A stretch of 64,000 nucleotides of DNA from Chloroflexi bacterium TSY (GTDB taxonomy: Bacteria > Chloroflexota > Anaerolineae > Caldilineales > Caldilineaceae). The notes under the pieces were generated by a model. That model did not search any database. It saw only the letters and a program-made list of their open reading frames with translations, and had not been told where the DNA came from. The stretch spans positions 118,109 through 182,108 of the forward strand of contig JAHBNG010000013.1 in the NCBI GenBank assembly GCA_019217005.1. The letters run 5' to 3'. Below, piece by piece: positions 1 to 8,543 of the stretch. The position numbers and the translations under genes are program-made. Positions within the stretch are counted from its first letter, which is position 1. Each line of letters opens with the position of its first letter.

Positions 1-182
1 TCAGTCGAGATTGCAGGGATTTTGGAGTCATTTATTCAGATTTCGGTTACAGAAAACAACCTATTTCATATCTGAAAATCGCCCAAATCTAACGCAAAAA
101 CTAGATATCGACCGGCAAATTTGTATTTATGTCAACTGTTTAGCCAGAATTCTCTCTCAAAACCTGAAATTTGGATCTACTG
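1..182 (-). repeat. MITE-1 copy, cut by the window edge
   Basis: This is an inverted copy of the 215-bp element at 3996-4210, lacking about 33 bp at its outer end because the window starts inside it. The end at 167-182 carries the terminal motif AAATTTGGATCTACTG. It has no coding capacity of its own; the small reading frames across it also appear in the other copy and are not convincing. A second miniature element sits against its right end, and that element's target duplication begins inside the terminal repeat. Confidence 0.85.
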
Positions 183-186
183 ATAC

Positions 187-341
187 GGGGTGGTTCATTT
201 TAGGCGGACAATTAGGTTTACATTTTTGCAAAGAGAAAAGATGTTTATATTTTCTACTTTGAGCCATGCTCAGGCAGAAAATGACCTCATATAGATTTTT
301 ATCTATGTATCAAAAGTGTAAACCTAATTCTGAACCACCCC
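187..341. repeat. MITE-2 copy, 155 bp, with 8-bp target duplication
   Basis: A short non-coding element with imperfect inverted ends: GGGGTGGTTCA followed by AATTAGGTTTACA on the left, and the complement on the right. It is flanked by direct repeats ACTGATAC at 179-186 and 342-349, which I read as an 8-bp target duplication. A related copy lies inverted at 62942-63092. No transposase for it is visible in the window. The target overlaps the terminal bases of MITE-1, so it inserted after MITE-1. Confidence 0.8.
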
Positions 342-440
342 ACTGATACTACTAGAAAACAACGGCTCGATTGGCAATAGACGATGTCACCAAGCAGATT
401 CCAAGCGTTCACAATTCTCACACACACTTCATCATTCAGA

Positions 441-512
441 GTGTACCACAAAGTGTGTAAATGGGCGCCGATCAGTCAGAGAATCGGCTATATTTACACA
501 CTTTGGACACAC
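441..512. repeat. Hairpin repeat, copy 1 of 3
   Basis: A palindromic intergenic repeat. The left arm 441-462 (GTGTACCACAAAGTGTGTAA plus AT) pairs with the right arm 490-512 (ATTTACACACTTTGGACACA plus C). A small inner stem CCGAT/ATCGG lies between them. The flanks also carry a direct repeat, CACACTTCATCATTCA, at 423-438 and 508-523. Related copies are at 50399-50476 and 58386-58464. It lies just upstream of the dehydrogenase gene and could act as an RNA hairpin or a mobile REP-like unit. Confidence 0.75.
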
Positions 513-544
513 TTCATCATTCACGATTTTCCCGGAGTAATCCA

Positions 545-1330
545 ATGCGTTTACAGAATCAAGTTGCTATCATCACCGGTGGTGGATCAGGAATCGGTCG
601 CGCGATCTGCTTGCTTTTTGCACAAGAGGGAGCCAAAGTTGTTGCTGTCGATCAATTTCTAGAACGAGCAGAGGAGACGACTCAGTTGGTTCACCAGGAC
701 AACGGCGAGGCATTCGCAATCCAGGCTGATGTGACCAAGAGCGAGACAATCGCCAAGATGAAGGCGCAAACGTTGGAACAGTATGAACGTATTGACATTC
801 TAGTGAATAATGCTGGTATTGCCAGTGGTGACGATATTTTGGAAATTGATGAAGAGATCTGGGACATGGATCTCAATGTCGTACTCAAAGGAGTCTACCT
901 CTGCTCCAAAGCAGTCCTCCCCACCATGATCGAGCAAAAAACGGGCGCGATCGTGAATATCTCCTCGGTCAATGGATTGATGGGCCTGAGCGAAGAAGCC
1001 TATAGTGCAGCCAAAGCAGGTGTCATCAATCTAACCAAAAATATGGCGCTCAAATATGGGCAACACAATATTCGCACCAACGTTATCTGCCCAGGCACCA
1101 TTCAAACCCCCATCTGGCAAGCTCGTCTTGACAACGATCCGCAAATCTTCGACCAATTGGCGGCTTGGTACCCTTTGGGTCGCGTTGGTCAACCAGAAGA
1201 TGTGGCCAAAGCAGCGCTCTTTCTCGCGTCGGATGATGCATCTTGGATCACGGGGACTGTGCTCACCGTCGATGGTGGGCTAACCGCAGGTAGTTATCGG
1301 ATGGGACGTGCGTTAGAAGGAGCCAGCTAG
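545..1330 (+). CDS. SDR-family NAD(P)-dependent oxidoreductase
   Basis: A 261-residue classical short-chain dehydrogenase/reductase. Visible motifs are the nucleotide-binding TGGGSGIG at residues 11-18, NNAG at 88-91 and the tetrad N111, S140, Y153, K157 (YSAAK). Length and motif order are normal for the family, so it should reversibly oxidise a secondary alcohol using NAD(P) in the cytoplasm. The substrate cannot be read from the sequence. I chose the ATG at 545 because GGAG lies at 534-537 and the family starts just before the Rossmann strand; an upstream in-frame ATG at 461 would translate the hairpin repeat. It is followed by an FAD oxidoreductase and an amidohydrolase on the same strand, which suggests a small catabolic group. 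Confidence 0.92.
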   Translation: MRLQNQVAIITGGGSGIGRAICLLFAQEGAKVVAVDQFLERAEETTQLVHQDNGEAFAIQADVTKSETIAKMKAQTLEQYERIDILVNNAGIASGDDILEIDEEIWDMDLNVVLKGVYLCSKAVLPTMIEQKTGAIVNISSVNGLMGLSEEAYSAAKAGVINLTKNMALKYGQHNIRTNVICPGTIQTPIWQARLDNDPQIFDQLAAWYPLGRVGQPEDVAKAALFLASDDASWITGTVLTVDGGLTAGSYRMGRALEGAS

Positions 1331-1357
1331 AATGATTCTTATAGCCACATTATTTAT

Positions 1358-1405
1358 ACTTCGGACAATAGAATAGCCTTTGCTCGAGGGACACTCGTCC
1401 GAAGT
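1358..1405. other. Inverted repeat between dehydrogenase and FAD oxidoreductase genes
   Basis: Perfect 9-bp arms ACTTCGGAC (1358-1366) and GTCCGAAGT (1397-1405) enclose about 30 nt. No T-run follows, so a classical intrinsic terminator is not supported. It may be an RNA stem or an operator. Confidence 0.4.
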
Positions 1406-1435
1406 TTAAGTGGCATCTCTATTATGTGATGAAAC

Positions 1436-3034
1436 ATGCGAGAACGTGAAACGGATATTCTGATCGTTGGGGGCGGGGTAGGCGGAGTGGCGGCAGCATT
1501 GGCTGCCGCGCAGTTGGGTAAACGGGTTATCTTGACTGAAGAGACAGACTGGCTTGGCGGTCAGATGACGGCTCAGGCGGTGCCACCAGACGAGCACCCC
1601 TGGATTGAAGAGACCGGCTGCACGGCCAGCTATCGACGTTTGCGTAATGGGATTCGTGCTTATTATCGTACCCATTACCCCTTAACCAAAGCAGCAAAAA
1701 CAGATCCTTTGTTAAATCCTGGTGCCGGTTCAGTCAGTCGACTCTGTCATGAACCCCGAGCGACATTAGCCGTCATCGAGCAGATGTTGGCACCCTATCG
1801 CAGTGCGCAAACTATTGATGTGTTGCTCCATCATTATCCCGTCGATATCGAGGTTGCTGGAGATACTGTCCGCGCTGTTACACTCCAAAATGATGAAGAT
1901 GGTCTTGTTACGACGATCAGTGCTCCCTATATTCTCGATGCCACAGAGTTGGGTGATCTGTTGGAGTTGGGCAACGTGGAGTATGTAATCGGAGCTGAGT
2001 CACAGCGCGATACCGGTGAACCACATGCACTTGAAGGCCCAGCGAATCCGTTGGAGCAGCAGGCAATCACTTGGTGCTTTGCGCTTGATTATTTCCCTGG
2101 TGAAGATCACGTCATTGATAGACCCGAACAATATGATTTCTGGCGCACCTACCAGGCCGACTTCTGGCCAGGTCGACAGTTGGGTTGGCAAGATCCAGAT
2201 CCGCAAACACTGGCAACAAAGGAGCGGGGTATTTTTCACGGACCACAGGTTGGTGGACGTATGTGGAGTTTCTGGCAATATCGACGTCTCTTGACGACTG
2301 AACACTTTATGCCTGGTCATCTTTCTTCGGATATCAGCCTCGTCAACTGGCCACATAATGATTACTGGTTGGGACCGTTGGTCGGTGTCTCCGCAAGCGA
2401 ACGCAACAAACATCTCGCTGGGGCCAAAGAGTTGAGTTTATCGTTACTCTATTGGATGCAGACGGAAGCGCCGCGTCACGACGGTGGAGTCGGTTATTCA
2501 GGTCTGCGGTTGCGCCATGACGTTGTGGGGACACAAGATGGGCTAGCCAAATCAGTTTATGTGCGTGAGTCGCGGCGCATTCAAGCAGAGTTCACGGTAT
2601 TAGAGCAGCATGTGGGCGTAGATGCACGCAGCCCACTTGATTCGGCAGAGACGTTTGCCGATTCGGTGGGCGTTGGCTCTTACCGCATTGATCTGCATCC
2701 CAGCACAGCCCTCCGTACTTATGTGGATATCAGTAGCTATCCCTTCCAAATTCCGTTGGGTGCCCTAATCCCCATTCGCGTGGAGAATTTGTTGCCTGCT
2801 TGCAAGAATTTAGGCGTTACACACATCACAAACGGCTGCTATCGCCTCCATCCAGTCGAATGGAACATTGGCGAAGCAGCGGGCGCATTGGCAGCCTATT
2901 GCCTCTCTATAGGAAAAACGCCACGGCAGGTACACAATCAGGTTGATCTTTTGGCTGACTTTCAACGGCTCCTCACAGAGTCTTTAGAGTTTGCGTTGGC
3001 ATGGCCTGAGGCGATTAGAACGATTCCGCAATAA
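1436..3034 (+). CDS. FAD-dependent oxidoreductase (FAD_oxidored type)
   Basis: A 532-residue flavoprotein. The N-terminus has a strong dinucleotide-binding motif, IVGGGVGGVAAALAAAQLG, at about residues 10-28, then LTEETDWLGGQMTAQ, typical of the FAD-dependent oxidoreductase family often named PF12831. The C-terminal NIGEAAGALAAYCL segment resembles the second FAD-contacting region. No signal peptide or membrane segment is evident, so it is probably cytoplasmic. The ATG at 1436 immediately precedes the first beta strand. The substrate is unknown. It lies 105 bp after the SDR gene and before a D-aminoacylase-type gene on the same strand, so the three may have formed one catabolic group. Confidence 0.88.
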   Translation: MRERETDILIVGGGVGGVAAALAAAQLGKRVILTEETDWLGGQMTAQAVPPDEHPWIEETGCTASYRRLRNGIRAYYRTHYPLTKAAKTDPLLNPGAGSVSRLCHEPRATLAVIEQMLAPYRSAQTIDVLLHHYPVDIEVAGDTVRAVTLQNDEDGLVTTISAPYILDATELGDLLELGNVEYVIGAESQRDTGEPHALEGPANPLEQQAITWCFALDYFPGEDHVIDRPEQYDFWRTYQADFWPGRQLGWQDPDPQTLATKERGIFHGPQVGGRMWSFWQYRRLLTTEHFMPGHLSSDISLVNWPHNDYWLGPLVGVSASERNKHLAGAKELSLSLLYWMQTEAPRHDGGVGYSGLRLRHDVVGTQDGLAKSVYVRESRRIQAEFTVLEQHVGVDARSPLDSAETFADSVGVGSYRIDLHPSTALRTYVDISSYPFQIPLGALIPIRVENLLPACKNLGVTHITNGCYRLHPVEWNIGEAAGALAAYCLSIGKTPRQVHNQVDLLADFQRLLTESLEFALAWPEAIRTIPQ

Positions 3035-3995
3035 AGCACAACCAACATATTTTGGCAGACAGTCACTGATCTGATTGAAGTATATCGTAGGTCCCTTCTC
3101 TGAAATGACGAGCCCCAAAAACCCTGAATCTTCACTTGGAATCCATCGTTTTCTTGCCACTTGTCCCGCCAGAGACGGAACTCACGTTCTAGTCATGTAT
3201 GTCATGACGCATCTGTTATGAGGAACAAACAGGAAATGCATCACTTCGACACGCTGATTCAAAATGGGAAAATCATTGATGGCGGCGGGAACCCTTGGTT
3301 CTATGGTGATGTGGCGCTTCAGGGACAACGGATTGTCGCCATTGCGTCACGGGGTCAAATTGCAACGGAATTGGCAGCTGAGACGGTAGACGCGTCAGAC
3401 AAGGTCGTTTGCCCCGGCTTTATCGATATTCAGAGCCACTCGATCCTTCCCCTCATGGTTGATGGTCGCTCATTGTCCAAGATTACCCAAGGCGTCACAA
3501 CCGAGATCATGGGCGAAGGATGGACCCCTGCTCCCTGTGGCGGTCAGATCGATGATCCATTCACTGCCAGTCTGGTCTCTTTTGATGTGGGCGATTGGCG
3601 ACCAAGGATGACAGAATGGTCGCGCTTTGGTCATTGGATGGATGCCATGATGGAGCAAGGTGTCTCGCCCAATATCGGTTCCTTTGTGGGTGGGGGCACT
3701 GTGCGTGCCTATGCGAAAGGGTTTCAGATGGGGCGCGCCACGTCTGATGAGTTGGCTGTGATGCAACGGGTCATGGCCGAGTCGATGGAGGATGGGGCCT
3801 TTGGTGTGGCCTATGCGCTGATCTACCCACCGGATACTTACGTCAAGACCGACGAAATCGTTGAGGTCTGCAAAGTTGTCGGCCAATACCATGGCGTCTA
3901 CATTTCACACATTCGCTCCGAGTCCGAGCAGTTTCATGAGGCGCTGGACGAAGCCATTGAGATTGGTCGACGGGCGGGTTGTCCAGTAGAAGTCT

Positions 3996-4210
3996 CAGTA
4001 GATCCAAATTTCAGGTTTTGAGAGAGAATTCTGGCTAAACAGTTGACATAAATACAAATTTGCCGGTCGATATCTAGTTTTTGCGTTAGATTTGGGCGAT
4101 TTTCAGATATGAAATAGGTTGTTTTCTGTAACCGAAATCTGAATAAATGACTCCAAAATCCCTGCAATCTCGACTGAAAATCGCCAAAAACGCCAAATTT
4201 GGATCTACTG
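3996..4210 (+). repeat. MITE-1, complete copy inside the D-aminoacylase gene
   Basis: A 215-bp non-coding element with perfect 16-bp terminal inverted repeats, CAGTAGATCCAAATTT at 3996-4011 and its complement at 4195-4210. It is flanked by a 5-bp target duplication, AGTCT, at 3991-3995 and 4211-4215. Removing the element and one AGTCT restores the host reading frame exactly, so both ends are certain. The partner transposase is not in this window. An inverted copy lies at 1-182. Confidence 0.93.
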
Positions 4211-4778
4211 AGTCTATCATCTCAAAGCAGCAGGTGAACCCAATTGGCATAAAATTCCCTCAATCATTGAGAAGATCGAGCAAGCTCGGGCCGACGGCAT
4301 CGACATCACAGCCAATATGTATCCCTACACGGCATCGGGCACAGGATTAGCCGCCATGTTGCCGAACTGGGTAGCAGCGGACGGCAATTTCTTTGATAAC
4401 TTGCGCAATCCAGCGTTGCTCACACGCATCCGAGAGGAGATGAAAGCACCCGAGTCTTTGCAAATGGCAGCCCAGCCAGAGGTCGTCATGCCAATTGGCT
4501 TTGAGCGAGCAGAGAATCAGCAATATGTTGGCAAACGCTTGACCGAAATTGCCGAGATGCGCAATCAGCATTGGATCGATACAACCATCGATCTCTTGCT
4601 CTCAGAGAAGCAGCGCATCGGCACCATCTACTTCAAGATTAGCGCCGAAAACATCCGACTCCAGCTCCAGCAACCCTGGATCAAGATAGCGACTGACGCA
4701 GGAGGCTTTGATCCTGCATGGGCCAAAGCACGAGGTCCCGTTCATCCTCGCTCCTACGGCACTTACCCTCGTGTGTAA

Positions 4779-6079
4779 GGCCAATCCAAAAAATAAAATA
4801 TACGCGAGAAGGTGTTAAACTAGCTCTCCAAAAGGAGCAAAAATGACAATCTCGCCAGAAATGGTTGAAGTCTTGAAAGAGACGAAGGCCATGTTAAGTG
4901 GATACGAAAGAAGGCACTTCATGGCCCAAACGGTCAAAACGATATGCGAAGGGAGTCCGACGAAAGCAGAACGAGAGTTGGGCTGGAATCGGGCGACGAT
5001 AGCCAAAGCCCTGGAAGAACTAGAAGGCGGCTTCTGTTATGTCGACCAAAGCCACCGACGTGGTCGCAAAAGCCGAAGACCATATCCCCACTTTACTGGC
5101 CGATATGGTTGAAATCGCCGATCAATTCAGCCAGACCGATCCCACCTTTCGACCCCAATTGTACACTCGACTAACCGCCGCCGAAATGCGTACCCAGCTC
5201 ATCGAGCAGAAAGGATACACAGATGAGGAATTGCCTGGCGAAGAGGCCATCCGCTTGAAGCTCAATGAGTTAGGCTATGGCTCAAACCGGGTCAAAAAAA
5301 GTCAACCAGTGAAAAAGATCCCAGAGACCGATGCGATCTTTGATAGAATTCATCAGATCAATCAAGAAGCGGATGCAGACGAGACGGTTCTGCGCCTCTC
5401 TTGGGATGCCAAAGCGACGATTTTACTTGACCGTTTCTCGAGAGAAGGGATAAGTCGAGTGGTTGTCAAAGCGCTCGATCATGACTTTCAAGATAAGAAG
5501 ACCGAGAAAGTCACTCCTTTTGGCATTTACCTCCCTTCAACCAAGGAACTCTTTCTTTACTTGACTCAGTCGAAAGTGACGAGTGACTGTATTGTCGACT
5601 GCCTGATTGATTTTTTGGGAAAGCGTACGTGAACACTTTCCTCACGTCAAGACCCTCGTGATCAATCAGGACAATGGTCCCGAAAATCATACCCGTCGGA
5701 CTCAGTTTATGTATCGTCTCACTCAGTTTGTTGAGCACTATCGTCTCTCTATTCAGCTCGCCTGCTACCCTCCTTATCACAGTAAATACAACCCCATCGA
5801 ACGGGTTTGGGGCCATCTTGAAAAACACTGGAACGGTTCTCTTCTCGATTCTCTTGAGACCGTTCTCAATTTTGCCCGTTCTTTTCGCTTTAACCAACTA
5901 CAACCCTTCGTTCACCTGAATTCCACTCTTTATGAGACCGGCGTCAAACTCACTCAGAAAGAGATGGACCGTTTGGAACAACGCTTCCAACGTTTACCTG
6001 GTTTAGAAAAATGGTTTGTCCTTATTCCCCCTCTCCATTCTCTCGTTCGCGTATAATTATTTATTTTTTTGGTTTAGCC
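4779..6079 (+). mobile_element. ISAzo13-like insertion sequence, copy 1
   Basis: A 1,301-bp element with imperfect inverted ends: GGCCAATCCAAAAAA at the left and the complement of GGCTAAACCAAAAAAA at the right, then further shared bases up to TATACGCGA. It is flanked by TAA (4776-4778) and TTA (6080-6082). The second copy (46534-49331) has TAA on both sides, so a 3-bp duplication is the likely rule and one base has changed here. The host gene frame is restored if the element and the left triplet are removed. The single encoded product is a DDE transposase. Confidence 0.88.
4843..6056 (+). pseudogene. ISAzo13-family transposase, frameshifted
   Basis: The transposase is encoded in three overlapping frames: an N-terminal part from 4843, a middle part to about 5632 and a C-terminal part to 6056. 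The catalytic residues are recognisable: Asp in LRLSWDAKATI, Asp in INQDNGPENH and Glu in SKYNPIERVWG. The first frame change, near AAAA at 5068-5071, is also present in copy 2; a +1 step there joins RGRK to AEDHIP as the family expects. The second, a T-run of six at 5611-5616 where copy 2 has five, is unique to this copy and would truncate the protein. This copy is probably inactive unless the extra T is a read error. Confidence 0.85.
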
Positions 6080-6506
6080 TTAGGCAAATATGTACGAGAG
6101 GAAGGGATCATCCCACTGGAAGATGCCATCCGAAAGATGACGTCAGCCGTCGCAGCACGCTTGCGATTGCGGGAGCGAGGTCTTCTCCAGGAAGGTTATT
6201 TCGGAGATGTGGTGATCTTCGATCCCGAAACCATTGGAGATCGAGCCACGTTTACCGATTCGCATCAGTTGTCGGTTGGTGTTTCAGATGTCTGGGTGAA
6301 TGGAGTGCGAGTTCTAGCAGGTGGTGACCATACGGGCGCAACGCCGGGGATGGTTGTCCGGCCTGGATAGAGGCAGTCCGTTTTTAGAATCAGGTGGTGA
6401 CCGAACAACAGATGGAGTAAAATCGATCGTTGAGAATCAAAGAATTCATCTATTGGCAGACCGAGATTAGATAACTCATGTACGAACGAAACAAGTAGCG
6501 CTCTCC

Positions 6507-7028
6507 TCACGTTCTCTTGACCCACTCTTCAGATGCCGGCGGCTCTTCAACAGGTGGTTCAACACCATCGGGATACCATCCTGGCTTGGTGCGTCGTAAG
6601 GGCATGTAGCTCTTAAACGTATGGACATGCTGTATCAATTCATTTGGTGGTTTGGGGTTCTTTACACTGTCACGCCACACTTTACGCTCTAAAACCCCCA
6701 CAACAAGATATTCGTTTCCGATTAAGGTGGGATCCATTTGGGAACAGATCCGCGTCAAATGGGCTTCGATCTCCGCTTGATGTGCGATCAGGAGATCGCA
6801 GTTGGCACAATACCGATTGGTGTAGTTGAGTGCAATCGGAAACTTTGGCTCTATGTGGATGAACAGCGGTAGCTTCCGCGAGGATGTCTTTTTTCCACAT
6901 TGAGGGCAAGAAGTAACTCGGGCATCTGGATACGGGTTGAGCGCAAAATGGTATTGATGCTTTGAGGGATCATTGTTAGATTTCCGTTGTGTCGCTCGAT
7001 CTCTCTTTGTTGCTGATTGTTTTGACAT
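6507..7028 (-). CDS. Zinc-ribbon-like protein of unknown function
   Basis: A 173-residue protein not recognised by name. The N-terminal third is basic and Ser/Lys rich (SKQSATKRDRATQRK). Two Cys pairs follow, CPQCGK and CANCDLL, about 45 residues apart, as in a metal-binding ribbon. The C-terminus is rich in Pro and Glu. There is no signal peptide or membrane segment. I chose the ATG at 7028 because the basic tail starts there; an in-frame upstream start at 7106 would overlap the 5' region of the divergent MFS gene. The Cys spacing suggests a zinc site; nucleic-acid binding is only a guess. Confidence 0.7.
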   Translation of the reverse strand: MSKQSATKRDRATQRKSNNDPSKHQYHFALNPYPDARVTSCPQCGKKTSSRKLPLFIHIEPKFPIALNYTNRYCANCDLLIAHQAEIEAHLTRICSQMDPTLIGNEYLVVGVLERKVWRDSVKNPKPPNELIQHVHTFKSYMPLRRTKPGWYPDGVEPPVEEPPASEEWVKRT

Positions 7029-7145
7029 GCTGCGTGTCTCTCTTTTCTGTTGGTAATGTGTCTTGCATTGCCAACTTTGGCTGTTAATGGTATGCTCAGG
7101 GTCCATTTTTATTCAGTACCCAACAAGGCAAAGCAACATCATTAC

Positions 7146-8438
7146 ATGAAGAAGTCTCTATCGTCAACTTCAACCGATCATGCGATCCTCCTTTCAGACA
7201 CGACGCAGCAGCGAATCACGGCGACGCTCTTTACCGCGCACGGGCTGATGATAGCGGCCAACGTAGCAAGCTTTACGTTAATGCCGGTGATCGCAACTCA
7301 ATTGGCTGGCGAGAGCGCGGCAGGTGTGCCGTCGACTATCAGCATGGTGGGACGGGCTGCTGGCGGATATCTAGCTGGCTGGTTGATGGCCCAATTCGGG
7401 CGACGATTTGGGCTTTCGATGGGTTATTTGGCAGCGGCCCTCGGTGCGCTGCTCAGCGTGTTTGCCATTGGGTGGGCCTCTTTTTTCGCATTTTGCGTGG
7501 GGATGGGTCTTCAGGGCGCGGGGAGGGCCACAAGTGAACAAGCACGCTTTGTGGCGGCAGAAGTTGTAGAGCCGGAACGACGAGCCAAAGTCATCGGCTT
7601 TATTGTTGCAGCGGGGATTGTGGGGGGAGTTTTTGGACCATTGGTGGTCGATCCCAGTGAGAGGTTGATGCGAATCTTTGACATGATCCCAGCCACAGGA
7701 CCCTATTTATTGTCTACAGGTCTGACATTGCTTGCATTTCTCCTGATTCTATTCTTGCTCTATCCCGATCCAGCGAAGATCAGCCGCGCCATCGATGAAC
7801 GATTTCCAACTCAAGATTCACACCCTAAGCGTCAACCTGGTGTCTCCCGCTCTTTTCGCCAAATCATGGCTGTGCCAAGTGTACAGGTGGCCATGGCATC
7901 GCTTATTATTGGCCAGTTGGTTATGACCTGGTTGATGGTCATTATGGCTGTGCATATGGCCAACAATTCACATACAACGTGGGCAATCTCCTGGACCATT
8001 GCTTTGCACAATGCAGGCATGTATGCCTTCTCTTGGTCAGTTGGCTGGGTAGTCGAACGTTTTGGTCAGATTGCGACAATCGTGGCTGGATCGGCGATTC
8101 TAGCGCTGTCCACGATTATGTCTCCGCTTTCAGTGGGTTTTCCGGTTTTGGCCAGCGCCATGTTCTTGGTTGGGTTGGGTTGGAGCTTTACGTTTGTGGC
8201 TGGCTCTGCTATGTTGTCCGACGCTCTCTCACCGGATGAACGAAGCCACATACAAGGTGCAAGCGAATCGTTGGTTGCCATCGGTGGCGGATTGGGCAGC
8301 TTGGGCACGGGCGTTCTCTACGCCATCGGCGGCATGACAATTGTCAGCGTAATTGGACTTCTCTTTTCTCTAGCACTCTTTGCAGCTGTTTCGTGGTATA
8401 TTTTGTCCCAACGGACGCGGGTTGTTACAGGGGTTTAG
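7146..8438 (+). CDS. MFS transporter
   Basis: A 430-residue integral membrane protein with about 12 hydrophobic segments in two halves, separated by a polar stretch around residues 215-240 (DPAKISRAIDERFPTQ). The loop between segments 2 and 3 (GWLMAQFGRRFGLSMGY) has the Gly-Arg-Arg pattern of major facilitator proteins. It sits in the cytoplasmic membrane; the substrate and direction cannot be told. The ATG at 7146 is preferred because the longer frame from 7050 adds 32 polar residues and overlaps the divergent neighbour. It lies downstream of the D-aminoacylase remnant but is separated from it by an opposite-strand gene. Confidence 0.85.
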   Translation: MKKSLSSTSTDHAILLSDTTQQRITATLFTAHGLMIAANVASFTLMPVIATQLAGESAAGVPSTISMVGRAAGGYLAGWLMAQFGRRFGLSMGYLAAALGALLSVFAIGWASFFAFCVGMGLQGAGRATSEQARFVAAEVVEPERRAKVIGFIVAAGIVGGVFGPLVVDPSERLMRIFDMIPATGPYLLSTGLTLLAFLLILFLLYPDPAKISRAIDERFPTQDSHPKRQPGVSRSFRQIMAVPSVQVAMASLIIGQLVMTWLMVIMAVHMANNSHTTWAISWTIALHNAGMYAFSWSVGWVVERFGQIATIVAGSAILALSTIMSPLSVGFPVLASAMFLVGLGWSFTFVAGSAMLSDALSPDERSHIQGASESLVAIGGGLGSLGTGVLYAIGGMTIVSVIGLLFSLALFAAVSWYILSQRTRVVTGV

Positions 8439-8442
8439 GCTA

Positions 8443-8485
8443 GGCTTTTCCAAAAAATAAGTTACCCTATTTGGCAGGAAAAGCC
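8443..8485 (+). terminator. Stem-loop after the MFS gene, also a repeated motif
   Basis: Perfect arms GGCTTTTCC (8443-8451) and GGAAAAGCC (8477-8485), just after the stop codon. There is no T-run, so termination is inferred from position alone. The same arms and the flanking AAGCCAT text recur after the Fe-S protein gene at 36460-36507, so this is also a repeat family. Confidence 0.5.
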
Positions 8486-8543
8486 AAAGCCATGCCAGGC
8501 GGATGCACCCATTCTTACGGGTAATTATTCCTTTGGAATGACC

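Larger units (their letters stand above)
3236..6370 (+). pseudogene. N-acyl-D-amino-acid deacylase (D-aminoacylase), split by two insertions
   Basis: An amidohydrolase-superfamily gene of the D-aminoacylase type, broken by a MITE at 3996-4210 and an ISAzo13-like element at 4779-6079. Joining 3236-3995, 4216-4775 and 6080-6370 restores one continuous frame of 536 codons, the normal family length. The first join reads GCPVEVYHLKAAGEPNW and the second YGTYPRVLGKYVREEG, both as expected. Visible family motifs include VCPGFIDIQSHS near the N-terminus, SHIRSE, and HPRSYGT near the C-terminus. The intact enzyme would hydrolyse N-acyl-D-amino acids, or act as a related dihydroorotase-like hydrolase. 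The start is uncertain between 3218 and 3236. As it stands, no full-length product can be made. Confidence 0.9.

Noticed and set aside
11..262. Small protein spanning MITE-1 and MITE-2
   Set aside because: It crosses two miniature elements and its N-terminal half reappears only in the other MITE copy.
461..544. N-terminal extension of the SDR gene
   Set aside because: It would translate the hairpin repeat; the ATG at 545 has a proper ribosome site and fits the family.
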